64,000 bases of DNA, taken from positions 1 through 64,000 of the forward strand of contig JAKORG010000082.1 in assembly GCA_029777945.1 (NCBI GenBank). Reading direction: 5' to 3'. Below are positions 9,763-20,061 of the stretch, one piece after another. The DNA comes from Deltaproteobacteria bacterium (GTDB lineage: Bacteria; Desulfobacterota; Syntrophorhabdia; Syntrophorhabdales; Syntrophorhabdaceae). Below the pieces are notes generated by a model. That model saw nothing but the letters and a program-made list of their open reading frames with translations. It did not search any database and was not told where the DNA came from. Every line of letters starts with the position of its first letter. The stretch's first letter is position 1. The position numbers and the translations under genes were made by a program.

Positions 9763-11101
9763 TTAATCCCCTCATTATCTTTTCAAATGCTATCCTAAAT
9801 CTCTCCTTATGCTTTATGCTAATTCCTGCCACAATCAAAGCATCAGGTAGCCTTCTTATATAGACCCTTCCTGATATTACAAAGAAATTTATGTATAGGC
9901 CTAAAAGCAAAAGGGCAAAGCCGGTCCACACAATGCTTACACCGGGGTCATAGGTGACCTCCAGTCCTGTCCATAAATCTTCTTTAATATCTTCAAGCAT
10001 AACAGTCTTTCCAGCCAGATTCCTCTGCTTCATCTTTGGAATGTCCCTTAAAAACCATGCAGTTTTTGGCTCACCATTATTATCGAGATATGCCACCTGC
10101 ACACCAGGTCCGAAATTATGAATAGAGGCATCAAATCTTATGGGAATCATTATAAAACCTTGCGTTTCGTATTCATCGTGTTCTTTTAAATTGACCTCTT
10201 TGCCATCTATTTTAAACATAAATAGAGGCGACACACCATAGCTCGACTGATATAAATGTAACCCTTTATAATTTAAAGGATTATTTACCCTAATATCCTT
10301 TTCAAGGATAACCCTCCCTTTTTCTATTACCTCAACAGTTGTAACATAGTCCTTGGGCGAACCATTTGGATAATAACTTATATTAAAATCTTTACATCTA
10401 ATGGCAAAACCAAGGCCCATCTCCTTTGTTCCTTCACCCCTTAAAAGGAATTTTTCCTTTATATCCCCTTTATGAAGCACAACAAAACCTTTATATCCCC
10501 ATATCAACCCCACAAGACTGCCTATAAGAATGACAATGATGCTTATGTGTATAAGGGGCACCCCATATTTACTAAATGGGTTTTTTTCGTATATAAGACC
10601 ATCATCACTGTCATAGATTTTCTTCTTGAAGCTTTTTTTGATTAAAGGAAGTAAAACCCCTTCCAAGTCTTTATTTAACGTGAAGCTAAGCTCCATGTTA
10701 GATAAGGTTTTTTCATCGGGAAGAGAAAAAGATGCCCCCTTTTTTTTACGAAAAAACCTTGTGAATGTGCATACCCCGAGATTTATGGCAAATACAACCA
10801 CAGCGCCTATAAACCACGGCGCATGGTAAATATCGTAGAGCTTAAAAAGAACAATAATCCTTATAATCGTTTCTGAATAGGTAGATAGATACTCTTCAGC
10901 CGGCGCATTCTGTTTAATTAAAGTCCCTAAAACAGATGTAATGGCAATGAAAGAAAGGATAAATACTGTAAGCTTTACAGAGCCAAAGAATCCAAAGAGC
11001 CTGTTAATCGTATTTTTTTCTTTAATAGAATTGTCCTCAATATCACTGTTTCTTGTGGCATTCGTTGCATTTTGTAGGGGCAGCGGTTCCTTTGGCAACA
11101 C
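9743..11101 (-). CDS. resB: Cytochrome c biogenesis protein ResB/CcsB
   Basis: 452 residues in the ResB order: an N-terminal membrane segment (about 40-60, SVKLTVFILSFIAITS), two more before residue 200 (WFIGAVVVFAINLGV; VPLIHISIIVILIGSLVGLIW), a large periplasmic domain, and a last segment near 400 (VSIVWTGFALLLLGLYINF). It forms the haem-ligation complex with CcsA. The ATG at 11101 would overlap the cytochrome gene by 59 bases; the first 25 or so residues are not ResB-like, so a later start is possible. Confidence 0.9.
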   Translation of the reverse strand: MLPKEPLPLQNATNATRNSDIEDNSIKEKNTINRLFGFFGSVKLTVFILSFIAITSVLGTLIKQNAPAEEYLSTYSETIIRIIVLFKLYDIYHAPWFIGAVVVFAINLGVCTFTRFFRKKKGASFSLPDEKTLSNMELSFTLNKDLEGVLLPLIKKSFKKKIYDSDDGLIYEKNPFSKYGVPLIHISIIVILIGSLVGLIWGYKGFVVLHKGDIKEKFLLRGEGTKEMGLGFAIRCKDFNISYYPNGSPKDYVTTVEVIEKGRVILEKDIRVNNPLNYKGLHLYQSSYGVSPLFMFKIDGKEVNLKEHDEYETQGFIMIPIRFDASIHNFGPGVQVAYLDNNGEPKTAWFLRDIPKMKQRNLAGKTVMLEDIKEDLWTGLEVTYDPGVSIVWTGFALLLLGLYINFFVISGRVYIRRLPDALIVAGISIKHKERFRIAFEKIMRGLNGTDPS

Positions 11102-11429
11102 TCTCTTTATGGCAGTCTATACAGTTTTTGTGATATGTATCCTTTGCTTTTGGTGCATTATCCTTTACCTCATTGATGAGATGGCACTTAATGCAAGGCT
11201 CTGGATTATTAGCGTCTTTATCCTTATGATGGCACTTAATGCAATCAATCTTTGTCTTCTCTGTATGGGTTATATGGGAAAAGTTTACAGGAGGCAACTT
11301 TCCTCCTTCTAACTTTATAGACATGGGTTCTGCAGGTTTTTTCTGTGCAGCCACCATAGTGATGGTTAATATAAAGGCAATGGCAAAGACCATCAAAACT
11401 ATAGAAAACGCCTTTTTAGCCATGGGCAC
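11043..11429 (-). CDS. Periplasmic four-haem class III-type cytochrome c
   Basis: 128 residues with an N-terminal signal sequence (AFSIVLMVFAIAFILTITM) and four CxxCH haem sites: CIKCH, CIKCH, CIDCH and CNECH. The histidine-rich stretch NFSHITHTEKTKIDC supplies candidate distal ligands. The size and spacing resemble the cytochrome c3/c7 family of periplasmic electron carriers in sulfate and metal reducers; the exact group is not certain. A strong AGGAGG ribosome site precedes the ATG. Directly followed by resB and ccsA, its likely maturation machinery. Confidence 0.9.
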   Translation of the reverse strand: MPMAKKAFSIVLMVFAIAFILTITMVAAQKKPAEPMSIKLEGGKLPPVNFSHITHTEKTKIDCIKCHHKDKDANNPEPCIKCHLINEVKDNAPKAKDTYHKNCIDCHKESVAKGTAAPTKCNECHKKQ

Positions 11430-11558
11430 ACCTCCTGAAATTTACGATATGTTATTATAAAAAACGGCTTTAAGTCAAGGGATGTCTTTTATTGGATAAC
11501 TGTTGACAACTATGGATAAATTATGGCAATTTTTAGTAGTTAACTATTTTTTAATCCC

Positions 11559-14500
11559 ATGTCCCATAAAACAAGAAAAAAGCCATTATCCCCTGAAAAG
11601 AAAAGCACTTATATGCCTTTATCACATAAAAAATTGATTAAAAAAAAGAACAAAAACACCAAAGAAAACATCGAACAGAACGAGGCGTGGTATCGCACAA
11701 TATTTGAAACATCAGGCACTGCAATGATCGTCATCGAAGAAGATACCACCATTTCCCTTGCAAACGAAAATGCGGTAAAGCTTGCAGGTTTTGATAAAAA
11801 AGAAATTGAGGGAAAGAAAAAATGGACAGATTTTGTAGTTAAAGAAGACCTTGAACGGATGAAAACATACCATATGTTAAGGAGGGCCAATCCCGAATCA
11901 GCGCCAAAGGATTATGAATTTAGACTTATAGATAAACATGGAAATATTCATGATATCTTGCTCAAGATAAATATGATACCGGGAACAAAGAAAAGTATAG
12001 CCTCCCTTCAAGACATAACTGAATTGAAAAGGATTGAAAGGGCATTACAAGAGAGCGAAAAAAATTATAAGGCGTTATTTGAAAACGCTGTAGAGGGTAT
12101 CTTTAAGGCCTCTCCAGATGGTAGATTTTTGAGTCTTAACCCTGCCATTGCCCGGATGCACGGATTTTCTTCCCCTGATGAGATGAAATCTGAAATTAAA
12201 AATATCTTTAAACAATTATTTGTAAAAACAGAAGATATTGAAGCAATGAAAAGGCTTTTAAAAGAGCATGATATAATTAAAAGTTTTGAAGCCTTACAAT
12301 ACAAAAAAGATGGCACAAACATGTGGGTTTCTTTAAATGTTCGCACCATAAGAGACGAAAACAATAAAACCCTTTATTATACAGGGTACGCCGAAGATAT
12401 TACAAAAAGAAAAGAGGCAGAAGAGAATCTAAAGCGCTTAAGAGAGCTCGAATCCTCTATCTTAAGGGCCATACCCCATGCAGTAATCGGCATTAAAAAC
12501 CAAATAATAATCTTTGTAAACGAAGGGGTAAAAAACATATTTGGTTATTCACCAGAAGAGCTTATCGGCAAGAGCATACGGATTTTTTACAGAAGCGATG
12601 AGGATTATGAAAAAATAAAGAATATGGTTTACCCTGCCCTTGAGAAGGAAAGGGTCTGCATAGACGACTTTATATGTAGGAGAAAAGATGGCAATGACAT
12701 ATTCTGTAGGGTAAGTGCTGCAGCTATAGGGGAAACCTTTAATGAAAAAGAGTTCGTTATAGTTTATGAGGATATCACAGAACAGAAAAAGGCGGAATAT
12801 GCCCTCAGGGAAAATAGGGCGCTCTATGAGAGCCTTGTAGAAGAAAGTTTTGATGGCATCTTTATCCATGATACTAACAGTATCATTTTTGCCAACCGCC
12901 GTCTCCATGAGATGCTGGGATATGAATACGGAGAGCTTGTAGGGTTATCGCCTATAATAGTTACACACCTAAGTTATCGTGAAATCGTGTCACAGAATGT
13001 ATACAAGAGGATGCTGGGAGAAAATCCTCCTGAGCGATATGAAATAAAGGTATTACGCAAAGACGGAACATCATTGGATGTTGAAATATATGCCCATGCC
13101 ATAGCATTAGATAGGCAATTTGTTATCCAGGTATGGGTAAGGGACATCACTGAGAGAAAAAGGGCAGAGGCAATACTCAAATCCAGCGAGGAACGCTACC
13201 GCACTGTTATAGAATCCTCCAATGATGCCATTACCATTGTGCACAATGGCCATCATGTATATGTAAACAAGCGTTTTTATGAAATCACAGGCTATTCAGA
13301 ACAGGAAATCATAGCAAAACCCATCAATAATTGGATACACCCTGAAGACAAAGAAAGGGTAATGAACATATCCATTGCAAGGGAAAATCAAAAAGATGCA
13401 CCATCTCGGTATGAATTCAAAGGCCTTCGCAAAGATGGCACCATTATCTACATAGAGGTATCTGCTACACAGATTAACTATCTTAATAAGACCATGTCCC
13501 TTGCCTTCCTCCGTGATATTACAGAGAGGAAGCAGGTAGAGATAGCCCTAAACCAGGAAAGGGAAAAGTTCTCCACCCTTATAAAAAACATCCCCTTTGG
13601 CATGGCAATGGTAGATAAAAAGGGCCATTATCTATACATCAATGCAATATGGAAAGAGCTCTTCGGATATGACCCATCAGAGATCCCAGATGGCAAAACA
13701 TGGTTTAGAAAGGTATTCCCAGACCCATCTTACAGAAAAAAGGCCATTGCAATTTGGATTGAGGATACAAAGGATGCACTACCTGGATTAAAAAAGACAA
13801 GGTCCTTTACACTTACATGTAAGGATGGCACACAAAAGATAGTAAACTTCACCTTCATACCCATCCAGAATGACCTTTATATCATAATATGCGAGGATGT
13901 TACAGAGTTAAAACGCATAGAGGAACAGCTAATCCAGTCCCAGAAGATGGAGGCAGTGGGAAGACTTGCCGGAGGTATTGCCCATGACTTCAATAATATG
14001 CTAACCATCATTTTAGGCCATACACAGCTTGCCCAGCTTACCCTTGATGAGAATAACCCCTTTTATCATAGATTCTTAGAAATCCAGAAGGCAGCCCAGC
14101 GGTCAGCAGCCCTTACAAAAAACCTCCTTGCCTTTGCCCGTAAACAGACCATAGCCCCAAGGGCACTGAACATAAACCATCAGATCGAGGATATACTCAA
14201 GATGTTACGGAGGCTCATAGGCGAGAACATAGAGCTTATCTGGATGCCCCAATCCAATCTATGGAATATAAAGATAGACCCTTCCCAGCTCAACCAGATC
14301 ATAATAAACATCGTGATAAATGCAAAGGATGCCATAGAAGACTTAGGCACCATTACCATTGAAACCCAAAACGTAATCATCGATGAAAACTACTGTAAAA
14401 CACACTTAGGTTTTACTGCTGGTGAATATGTTATGATTGCCATAAGCGACAATGGCACAGGCATGGATAAGGATGTGCTGGAACACATATTTGAACCGTT

Positions 14501-15065
14501 TTTTACCACAAAAGGCATAGAAAAAGGTTCAGGTCTCGGCCTATCCACCGTATACGGCATTGTAAAACAGAATAATGGCTTTATAAATGTATATAGCGAA
14601 CCAAAAAAAGGTTCTACATTTAAAATATACTTTCCCCGTTATGTAGGTCACAAAGAAGAGCCCATTGACCTTAAAAAAGACATAGTAATAAAGAGTAAGG
14701 GTGAAACAGTGCTTATTGTGGAAGATGAAAGGGATGTCCTCGATTTATGCACCTCAATGCTCGAAGAGCTCGGATATAAAGTCCTTATCGCCCCATCACC
14801 TAATGAAGCCATTAAAAAGACACAAACATATGAAGAAGAGATACACCTCCTTATCACAGATGTTATTATGCCTGAGATGAATGGAAAAGAGCTTGCAGAT
14901 AAAATAAAATCCATAAAACCTGCTATAAAGTGCCTATTCATGTCTGGATATACAGCAAATGCCATAGTTAAAAACGGCATACTCCAGAAAGGGGTAAACT
15001 ACATACAAAAACCCTTTTCCCTTCAGGAGCTGTCTGTGAAGGTAAGGGAGGCGATAGAGGCATAA
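11559..15065 (+). CDS. Multi-PAS hybrid sensor histidine kinase
   Basis: 1168 residues with no clear membrane segment, so probably cytoplasmic. About six PAS domains occupy residues 45-785; several end in the PAC signature (for example [28 protein letters not shown]). The kinase core follows: phospho-acceptor [11 protein letters not shown] (His near 808), then N and G boxes ([25 protein letters not shown]). A C-terminal receiver domain (about 1045-1168) has [13 protein letters not shown] with the acceptor Asp near 1101. The extended lysine-rich N-terminus and weak ribosome site make the first ATG uncertain. Signal unknown. Confidence 0.93.
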   Translation: MSHKTRKKPLSPEKKSTYMPLSHKKLIKKKNKNTKENIEQNEAWYRTIFETSGTAMIVIEEDTTISLANENAVKLAGFDKKEIEGKKKWTDFVVKEDLERMKTYHMLRRANPESAPKDYEFRLIDKHGNIHDILLKINMIPGTKKSIASLQDITELKRIERALQESEKNYKALFENAVEGIFKASPDGRFLSLNPAIARMHGFSSPDEMKSEIKNIFKQLFVKTEDIEAMKRLLKEHDIIKSFEALQYKKDGTNMWVSLNVRTIRDENNKTLYYTGYAEDITKRKEAEENLKRLRELESSILRAIPHAVIGIKNQIIIFVNEGVKNIFGYSPEELIGKSIRIFYRSDEDYEKIKNMVYPALEKERVCIDDFICRRKDGNDIFCRVSAAAIGETFNEKEFVIVYEDITEQKKAEYALRENRALYESLVEESFDGIFIHDTNSIIFANRRLHEMLGYEYGELVGLSPIIVTHLSYREIVSQNVYKRMLGENPPERYEIKVLRKDGTSLDVEIYAHAIALDRQFVIQVWVRDITERKRAEAILKSSEERYRTVIESSNDAITIVHNGHHVYVNKRFYEITGYSEQEIIAKPINNWIHPEDKERVMNISIARENQKDAPSRYEFKGLRKDGTIIYIEVSATQINYLNKTMSLAFLRDITERKQVEIALNQEREKFSTLIKNIPFGMAMVDKKGHYLYINAIWKELFGYDPSEIPDGKTWFRKVFPDPSYRKKAIAIWIEDTKDALPGLKKTRSFTLTCKDGTQKIVNFTFIPIQNDLYIIICEDVTELKRIEEQLIQSQKMEAVGRLAGGIAHDFNNMLTIILGHTQLAQLTLDENNPFYHRFLEIQKAAQRSAALTKNLLAFARKQTIAPRALNINHQIEDILKMLRRLIGENIELIWMPQSNLWNIKIDPSQLNQIIINIVINAKDAIEDLGTITIETQNVIIDENYCKTHLGFTAGEYVMIAISDNGTGMDKDVLEHIFEPFFTTKGIEKGSGLGLSTVYGIVKQNNGFINVYSEPKKGSTFKIYFPRYVGHKEEPIDLKKDIVIKSKGETVLIVEDERDVLDLCTSMLEELGYKVLIAPSPNEAIKKTQTYEEEIHLLITDVIMPEMNGKELADKIKSIKPAIKCLFMSGYTANAIVKNGILQKGVNYIQKPFSLQELSVKVREAIEA

Positions 15066-15098
15066 AGTAACATGAAATGACCCTGATTCGTTTTTGCC

Positions 15099-15125
15099 TT
15101 GACAAACCATCCTGATAACTATAGC
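15099..15125 (+). promoter_or_regulatory. Possible sigma-70-type promoter for glnA
   Basis: TTGACA at 15099-15104 and TATAGC at 15120-15125 with a short 15-base spacer, about 35 bases upstream of the glnA start. No sigma-54 (GG-N10-GC) element was recognised. The short spacing keeps confidence low. Confidence 0.3.
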
Positions 15126-15161
15126 TTTATGTATAAAATCAAAAGTTTTAAGGAGCTATAA

Positions 15162-16484
15162 ATGACAAAAGAAGATGTATTGAGAATTGCCAGAGAAAAG
15201 GATGTAAGGTTTGTAAAATTGTGGTTTACCGATATACTTGGCTTTGCAAAAAGCTTTAGTATAACCGTTGATGAATTAGAAAGTGCCCTGAATGAAGGTA
15301 TGGGCTTTGACGGTTCCTCCATCCAAGGGTTTGCACGGATTGATGAAAGCGATATGATTGCAAAACCTGACCCTTCTACATTTACTATACTTCCCTTTAG
15401 GCCAAAAGAAAGCGCTGTTGTGGCAAAGATGTTCTGTGATATATACGAGCCCGATGGCACACCATATAAGGGAGATCCAAGGTATGTTCTAAAGAAAAAC
15501 CTCAAGATAGCTGAGGAGATGGGTTTTTCCTTTTATGTGGGGCCAGAACTCGAATTTTTTTATTTTAAAACAGATAAAGACACAGAAATTCTCGATAATG
15601 GAGGGTATTTCGATGTTACAACCCTCGATGAGGCAGTAGATTTAAGAAGGGATACGGTACTTATGCTTGAGGAAATGGGTATTAAGGTTGAGTACAGCCA
15701 CCATGAGGTAGCACCTTCCCAGCACGAGATAGATTTGAGATATACGGAGGCCCTTAAAATGGCTGACAATACGATTACTTATAGAATAGTTGTAAAAGAG
15801 GTAGCAAAAAAATACGGTGTTTATGCCACATTTATGCCAAAGCCCATGTTCGGTGTAAACGGGAGCGGGATGCATGTACATCAGTCTCTCTTTAGAGGTG
15901 ATAAAAATGCATTTTATGATTCCAATGATAAATTTTATCTCTCAGATATAGCAAAATGGTATATAGCAGGCCTTTTAAAACATGCTAAAGAGATAACACT
16001 TCTTACAAGCCAGTGGGTAAACTCATATAAAAGGCTTGTTCCCGGTTATGAGGCACCGGTTTATATTTCTTGGGCAAGGAGAAATAGGTCTACCCTTGTT
16101 CGGGTGCCCTTATACAAACCGGGTAAGGAGAAGGCAACAAGGGCAGAATATAGAAGCCCTGATCCTGCATGTAATCCCTATCTTGCCTTTGCAGTCATGT
16201 TGAGGGCCGGCCTTGAAGGGATAAAAAACAGATATCCCCTACCTGACCCTATAGAAGAGGATGTTTACGAGATGTCACCGGATAAGAGAAGGGCATTAAA
16301 TATAGATTCTTTACCGAGCAGCCTGTTTGAGGCCATAGAATACGCAGAAAAAAGCGAGCTCATAAGGGATACCTTAGGTGACCATGTATTTGAAAAACTC
16401 ATAGAAAATAAAAAGATAGAATGGGATAGATTTAGAACCCACGTGTCAAAATACGAGATAGATACATATCTACCCATTTTATAA
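15162..16484 (+). CDS. glnA: Type I glutamine synthetase
   Basis: Makes glutamine from glutamate, ammonia and ATP; dodecamer. 440 residues, the shorter GSI length. Visible motifs include DGSSIQGF near residue 50, the metal-site GPELEFF and SHHEVAPSQHEID, the ATP-site VNGSGMHVHQSL, and RSTLVRVPLY with the following SPDPACNPYLAFAVMLRAG. I do not see the adenylylation-site NLYDLP segment of GSI-beta enzymes, suggesting the feedback-inhibited GSI-alpha type. A GGAGC ribosome site precedes ATG. Confidence 0.97.
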   Translation: MTKEDVLRIAREKDVRFVKLWFTDILGFAKSFSITVDELESALNEGMGFDGSSIQGFARIDESDMIAKPDPSTFTILPFRPKESAVVAKMFCDIYEPDGTPYKGDPRYVLKKNLKIAEEMGFSFYVGPELEFFYFKTDKDTEILDNGGYFDVTTLDEAVDLRRDTVLMLEEMGIKVEYSHHEVAPSQHEIDLRYTEALKMADNTITYRIVVKEVAKKYGVYATFMPKPMFGVNGSGMHVHQSLFRGDKNAFYDSNDKFYLSDIAKWYIAGLLKHAKEITLLTSQWVNSYKRLVPGYEAPVYISWARRNRSTLVRVPLYKPGKEKATRAEYRSPDPACNPYLAFAVMLRAGLEGIKNRYPLPDPIEEDVYEMSPDKRRALNIDSLPSSLFEAIEYAEKSELIRDTLGDHVFEKLIENKKIEWDRFRTHVSKYEIDTYLPIL

Positions 16485-16526
16485 TTGCGTTGTATTTGCA
16501 TAATATTTATAGAAGAACGGTGCATC

Positions 16527-16871
16527 ATGATTGTTAGAAACTTTAATGACCCTGAGGTGCTTGCCACCACATACATTGCCCATTACGGTGCAGTGGCAAG
16601 GATGGTATTGACAAGTCATTTTTTGAAAAGCATGGAATTCCTTGCATATGCAATACTGCCTTCAGGAAACACCATAGAAGAACACATAGATGAGGTGGAA
16701 GAGATATATTTGATTATAAAAGGCGGTGGTATCATGCAGGTGGGTAAAGAGAGGCAAGAGGTCAAAGAGTGGGATGCCATCTGGATACCTGCAGGTGAGC
16801 CCCACAGCCTCAAAAATACAAAAGATGAAGAGACTATTGTAATAGTTGTGGCTGCCTATCCAAAAAGATAG
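16527..16871 (+). CDS. Small cupin-domain protein
   Basis: 115 residues from the ATG at 16527; an upstream TTG in frame would add 14 residues without cupin character. The two cupin motifs are EEHIDEVEEIYLIIKGGG (about 50-67) and PAGEPHSLKN (about 90-99), with His, Glu and His positions fit for a metal. Such single-domain cupins bind small sugars or act as regulators or enzymes; substrate not predictable. It follows glnA by 42 bases and may share its transcript. Confidence 0.8.
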   Translation: MIVRNFNDPEVLATTYIAHYGAVARMVLTSHFLKSMEFLAYAILPSGNTIEEHIDEVEEIYLIIKGGGIMQVGKERQEVKEWDAIWIPAGEPHSLKNTKDEETIVIVVAAYPKR

Positions 16872-16896
16872 CCGTGTCCAAAAAAACCTCGATTTT

Positions 16897-17946
16897 TTAA
16901 TTCCAGTTGTCTGTCTGGGGCTGTGGCAATTGATAAGACATGAGCTCCCAGATATATCTATCAAATGCCCCATCCCCTGCCCTTTCTATCCTTTCAATCT
17001 CCGGCTCAATTTTAGCCATAACATCGGGATTTTCCACTACACTTAGAGGGTAATGGTAATAAGAAGACCTTCTTAATAGAGAATATGCCTGCTTCTGTCT
17101 TTTATCTAAGGATAAAAATTTATCGAGTTCTTTTAGCATATAATTCTTTTTTTCATCAAGCCAGCCATCTACATGCATGAGGAGATTTAGACTAAAATCA
17201 CCACAGGAGAAATAGCTGTGCATTGCCCTTAAATTTTCTACAAGGAGCCTTATCTCTGCTACAATCTCCTCATCTGTCATAGGCACAAACACCCCTTCTT
17301 TTACCATTTTTTGCATAGGCGACATAGGATGCATGGCAAATGTCCTTACCCTTATAAAATCAGGCTCTATTATATTTAGAAGCCTTGCCGTCTCCTTTGC
17401 ATGTTCTTCGCTTAATGTTTTGCCACCAAGACCGGGCATTATATATTCTGACAATTCCATGCCTGCCTCTTTAACATGAAGTCCGCCTGTTACAATGTCT
17501 TCTGGGGTAATACCTTTTTTTACCATCTTAAGTACTTTAGCAGAACCGCTTTCAAGTCCTACATGAATACGGGTGAGGCCTGCCTCTTTTAGTTTTTTTA
17601 ATTCTTCTACGGTCCTTCTTCGCAATGTAGGCGCCCTTGCATAGGATGTGATCCTTTCAATGGAAAGAAATTTTTCTTTTAGATATCTTAATATCTCCAG
17701 GACATCCTCGGTTTTTAAAATAAGGGTATCTCCGTCTTGAAGAAATGCTGTTTTTACTTTATAACCCTTGTATACTTCTGCCATTTCGTCTATATCCTTT
17801 TTTACCTCTTCCACAGTCCTTTTTGAGAACTTTGTTCCCTTATAGGCTGGACAGAAAAGACACTGATTCCACGGACAGTTCCTTGTTACCCTAACGAGTA
17901 AGCTTGAGGCCTCACTGGGAGGTCTTATAACACCTTGTTCAAACAT
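16897..17946 (-). CDS. Radical SAM protein of unknown function
   Basis: 349 residues. The cluster motif RNCPWNQCLFCPA (about 27-39) gives CxxxxCxxC spacing, one residue longer than the usual CxxxCxxC. The TIM-barrel core continues with LQDGDTLIL (about 93-101) and HVGLESGS (about 152-159). No B12 or SPASM domain is seen. The C-terminal 90 residues are helical. It resembles uncharacterised radical SAM proteins common in Desulfobacterota, and I do not assign a reaction. It is convergent with the cupin gene, and an AGGAG-type ribosome site precedes its ATG. Confidence 0.8.
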   Translation of the reverse strand: MFEQGVIRPPSEASSLLVRVTRNCPWNQCLFCPAYKGTKFSKRTVEEVKKDIDEMAEVYKGYKVKTAFLQDGDTLILKTEDVLEILRYLKEKFLSIERITSYARAPTLRRRTVEELKKLKEAGLTRIHVGLESGSAKVLKMVKKGITPEDIVTGGLHVKEAGMELSEYIMPGLGGKTLSEEHAKETARLLNIIEPDFIRVRTFAMHPMSPMQKMVKEGVFVPMTDEEIVAEIRLLVENLRAMHSYFSCGDFSLNLLMHVDGWLDEKKNYMLKELDKFLSLDKRQKQAYSLLRRSSYYHYPLSVVENPDVMAKIEPEIERIERAGDGAFDRYIWELMSYQLPQPQTDNWN

Positions 17947-18087
17947 TTTTTGCTCCTTTGGTTTTTATATCACATGAGGAATATATATACTTTTTTTTAA
18001 AATTCAAGGTCAACAGGATCAAAATAGTTGGAATTTTAATGTAAAAATGTTGAAATAACATAGAAAAATAGAAGGAGGAAAAGAACA

Positions 18088-19074
18088 ATGGCATATCCTG
18101 AATATAGGCCAAGAAGATTGAGAAAAAACGAAAAGTTAAGAGGTTTAATTCAGGAGACAGAACTTTCTACAAAGCATCTTGTATACCCCATGTTTGTCAA
18201 GGAAATGCATGAAAAAAAGGTCTTTATCCCTTCAATGCCAGATGTGTTTCAATTTTCCATTGAAGGGTTATTAAAGGAGATAGAGGGTGTTGTGGAGCTT
18301 TCTATCCCGGCAATTCTACTATTCGGAATACCTGCAAAAAAGGATGATGTAGGTTCAGAGGCCTATAATGAAAAGGGTATAATCCAAGAAGCCACAAGGA
18401 GAATAAAAAAACTCTTTGGAGACGATATACTCGTTATCACAGATGTATGCATGTGTGAATACACAAGCCATGGCCACTGCGGGATTATCAGGGATGGTTA
18501 TGTGGACAACGACGAGACCCTGAAACTTCTTGCAGAGATAGCCCTATCCCATGTAAAGGCCGGGGCCGATATGGTTGCGCCATCTGATATGATGGATGGT
18601 AGAATAAAATTTATAAGACAGATGCTCGATATAAACGGCTATCACAACATACCCATTATGAGCTATGCTGCCAAATATGCATCAACTCTATACAGCCCCT
18701 TTAGAGACGTTGCCGAATCGGCACCTCAATTTGGAGATAGAAGGTCTTATCAAATGGATGTGCCAAACCAGAAAGAGGCCTTAAGGGAGATAGGGCTCGA
18801 TATAGAAGAAGGTGCAGATATTATTATGGTTAAGCCTGCCATGTTTTTTCTCGACATTATTCATCTGGCAAAAAAGACATTTAACATACCTTTAGCCGCA
18901 TATTCTGTAAGTGGTGAATATGCCATGATAAAGCATACTGCAGAAAAGGGCTTTATTGATTATAAAAAGACCGTCATTGAGCTAACAACAAGTATAAAAA
19001 GGGCAGGTGCTGATATAATCATTACATATTTCGCAAAGGATATAGCAAAATGGTTAAAAGAGAATTCAATTTAA
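18088..19074 (+). CDS. hemB: Delta-aminolevulinic acid dehydratase (porphobilinogen synthase)
   Basis: Condenses two 5-aminolevulinate molecules to porphobilinogen. 328 residues. Zinc-site cysteines sit in DVCMCEYTSHGHCG (about 119-132). The two Schiff-base lysines are in SYAAKYAS (about 196) and IMVKPAM (about 250). Strong GGAGG ribosome site. It overlaps the next gene, an Ahb-type radical SAM enzyme, by 25 bases; that pairing points to haem made through the sirohaem branch. Confidence 0.97.
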   Translation: MAYPEYRPRRLRKNEKLRGLIQETELSTKHLVYPMFVKEMHEKKVFIPSMPDVFQFSIEGLLKEIEGVVELSIPAILLFGIPAKKDDVGSEAYNEKGIIQEATRRIKKLFGDDILVITDVCMCEYTSHGHCGIIRDGYVDNDETLKLLAEIALSHVKAGADMVAPSDMMDGRIKFIRQMLDINGYHNIPIMSYAAKYASTLYSPFRDVAESAPQFGDRRSYQMDVPNQKEALREIGLDIEEGADIIMVKPAMFFLDIIHLAKKTFNIPLAAYSVSGEYAMIKHTAEKGFIDYKKTVIELTTSIKRAGADIIITYFAKDIAKWLKENSI

Positions 19075-20057
19075 GAATGATTGCATGGGAGTTAACGAGG
19101 AACTGCAATCTAAATTGTATCCATTGCAGGGCAAGGGCATCCTTAGGCCCCCATACAGATGAACTTACCACAGAGGAATGCATAAACATAATCGAAGATG
19201 TCTCTACATTTGCAAACCCTACTATAATAATTACCGGTGGCGAGCCCCTTTTAAGAAAAGATGTCTTTGAGATTGCAGAGTACGGAAGCAAAAAGGGGCT
19301 AAGGTTTGTTATGGCCATAAACGGCACATTACTCGATAGAGAAAAGGCATACATGTGCAAAAAAGTGGGTATAAAACGGATAAGCATCAGCATCGATGGA
19401 AAGGATAAGGATAAACACGATATGTTTAGAGGTGTAAATGGTGCCTTCGATGGTGCAGTTAATGCAGCGGGCATATTAAAAGAGATAGGACTTCCATTTC
19501 AGATAAACACAACGGTGACGCTTGAAAATGTCTACGAATTAAATGAAATATACAGCCTGACAAAAAGATTGGGCGCCTGTGCATGGCATGTGTTTATGCT
19601 TGTCCCTGTGGGAAGGGCAGAGAATTTCAAGGGTAGAGAGCTCGATGCAAAATCATATGAGGCAACCCTTGAACAGTTGTATGAAATAGAATCAAAAAAA
19701 GAGCTCGAGATAAAGGTTACCTGCGCACCCCACTATTACAGAATAGTGAAGGAAAAAGGTGGTATACCAGAAAGTAGCGGCTGTCTTGCAGGAAAATCAT
19801 TTATGTTTATATCCCACAGAGGGATTGCCCAGCCCTGTGGATATCTTGAGGTGCCTTCAGGGGATGTGCGTAAAGAAGGGGTAAGGGAGGTGTGGTTACA
19901 TTCTCGTATATTTAATATGTTGAGAGACTTTACAAAATACAAGGGAAAATGCGGTAAGTGCAAATATATATCCATTTGCGGCGGGTGCCGGGCAAGATCT
20001 TACGAGACAACAGGGGATTTTCTTGAAGAAGAGCCGTACTGTTTTTATAAAATCTAA
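19050..20057 (+). CDS. Radical SAM/SPASM enzyme, AhbC/AhbD-like (alternative haem pathway)
   Basis: 335 residues. The opening AWELTRNCNLNCIHCRA carries the CxxxCxxC cluster site at about residues 17-24, followed by TGGEPLLRKD. The C-terminal SPASM-like cysteines are in CGKCKYISICGGC and a later C near the end. In the sirohaem-dependent route AhbC converts didecarboxysirohaem to Fe-coproporphyrin III and AhbD converts that to haem b. Both are this length, and overlap with hemB supports either. A NirJ-like or other peptide-modifying SPASM role is the alternative. Ends 4 bases from the convergent aminotransferase. Confidence 0.78.
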   Translation: MVKREFNLRMIAWELTRNCNLNCIHCRARASLGPHTDELTTEECINIIEDVSTFANPTIIITGGEPLLRKDVFEIAEYGSKKGLRFVMAINGTLLDREKAYMCKKVGIKRISISIDGKDKDKHDMFRGVNGAFDGAVNAAGILKEIGLPFQINTTVTLENVYELNEIYSLTKRLGACAWHVFMLVPVGRAENFKGRELDAKSYEATLEQLYEIESKKELEIKVTCAPHYYRIVKEKGGIPESSGCLAGKSFMFISHRGIAQPCGYLEVPSGDVRKEGVREVWLHSRIFNMLRDFTKYKGKCGKCKYISICGGCRARSYETTGDFLEEEPYCFYKI

Positions 20058-20061
20058 TTTG

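Noticed and set aside
10941-11460. Open frames on the plus strand opposite the cytochrome gene
   Set aside because: Antisense to four CxxCH motifs with a signal peptide and a good ribosome site.
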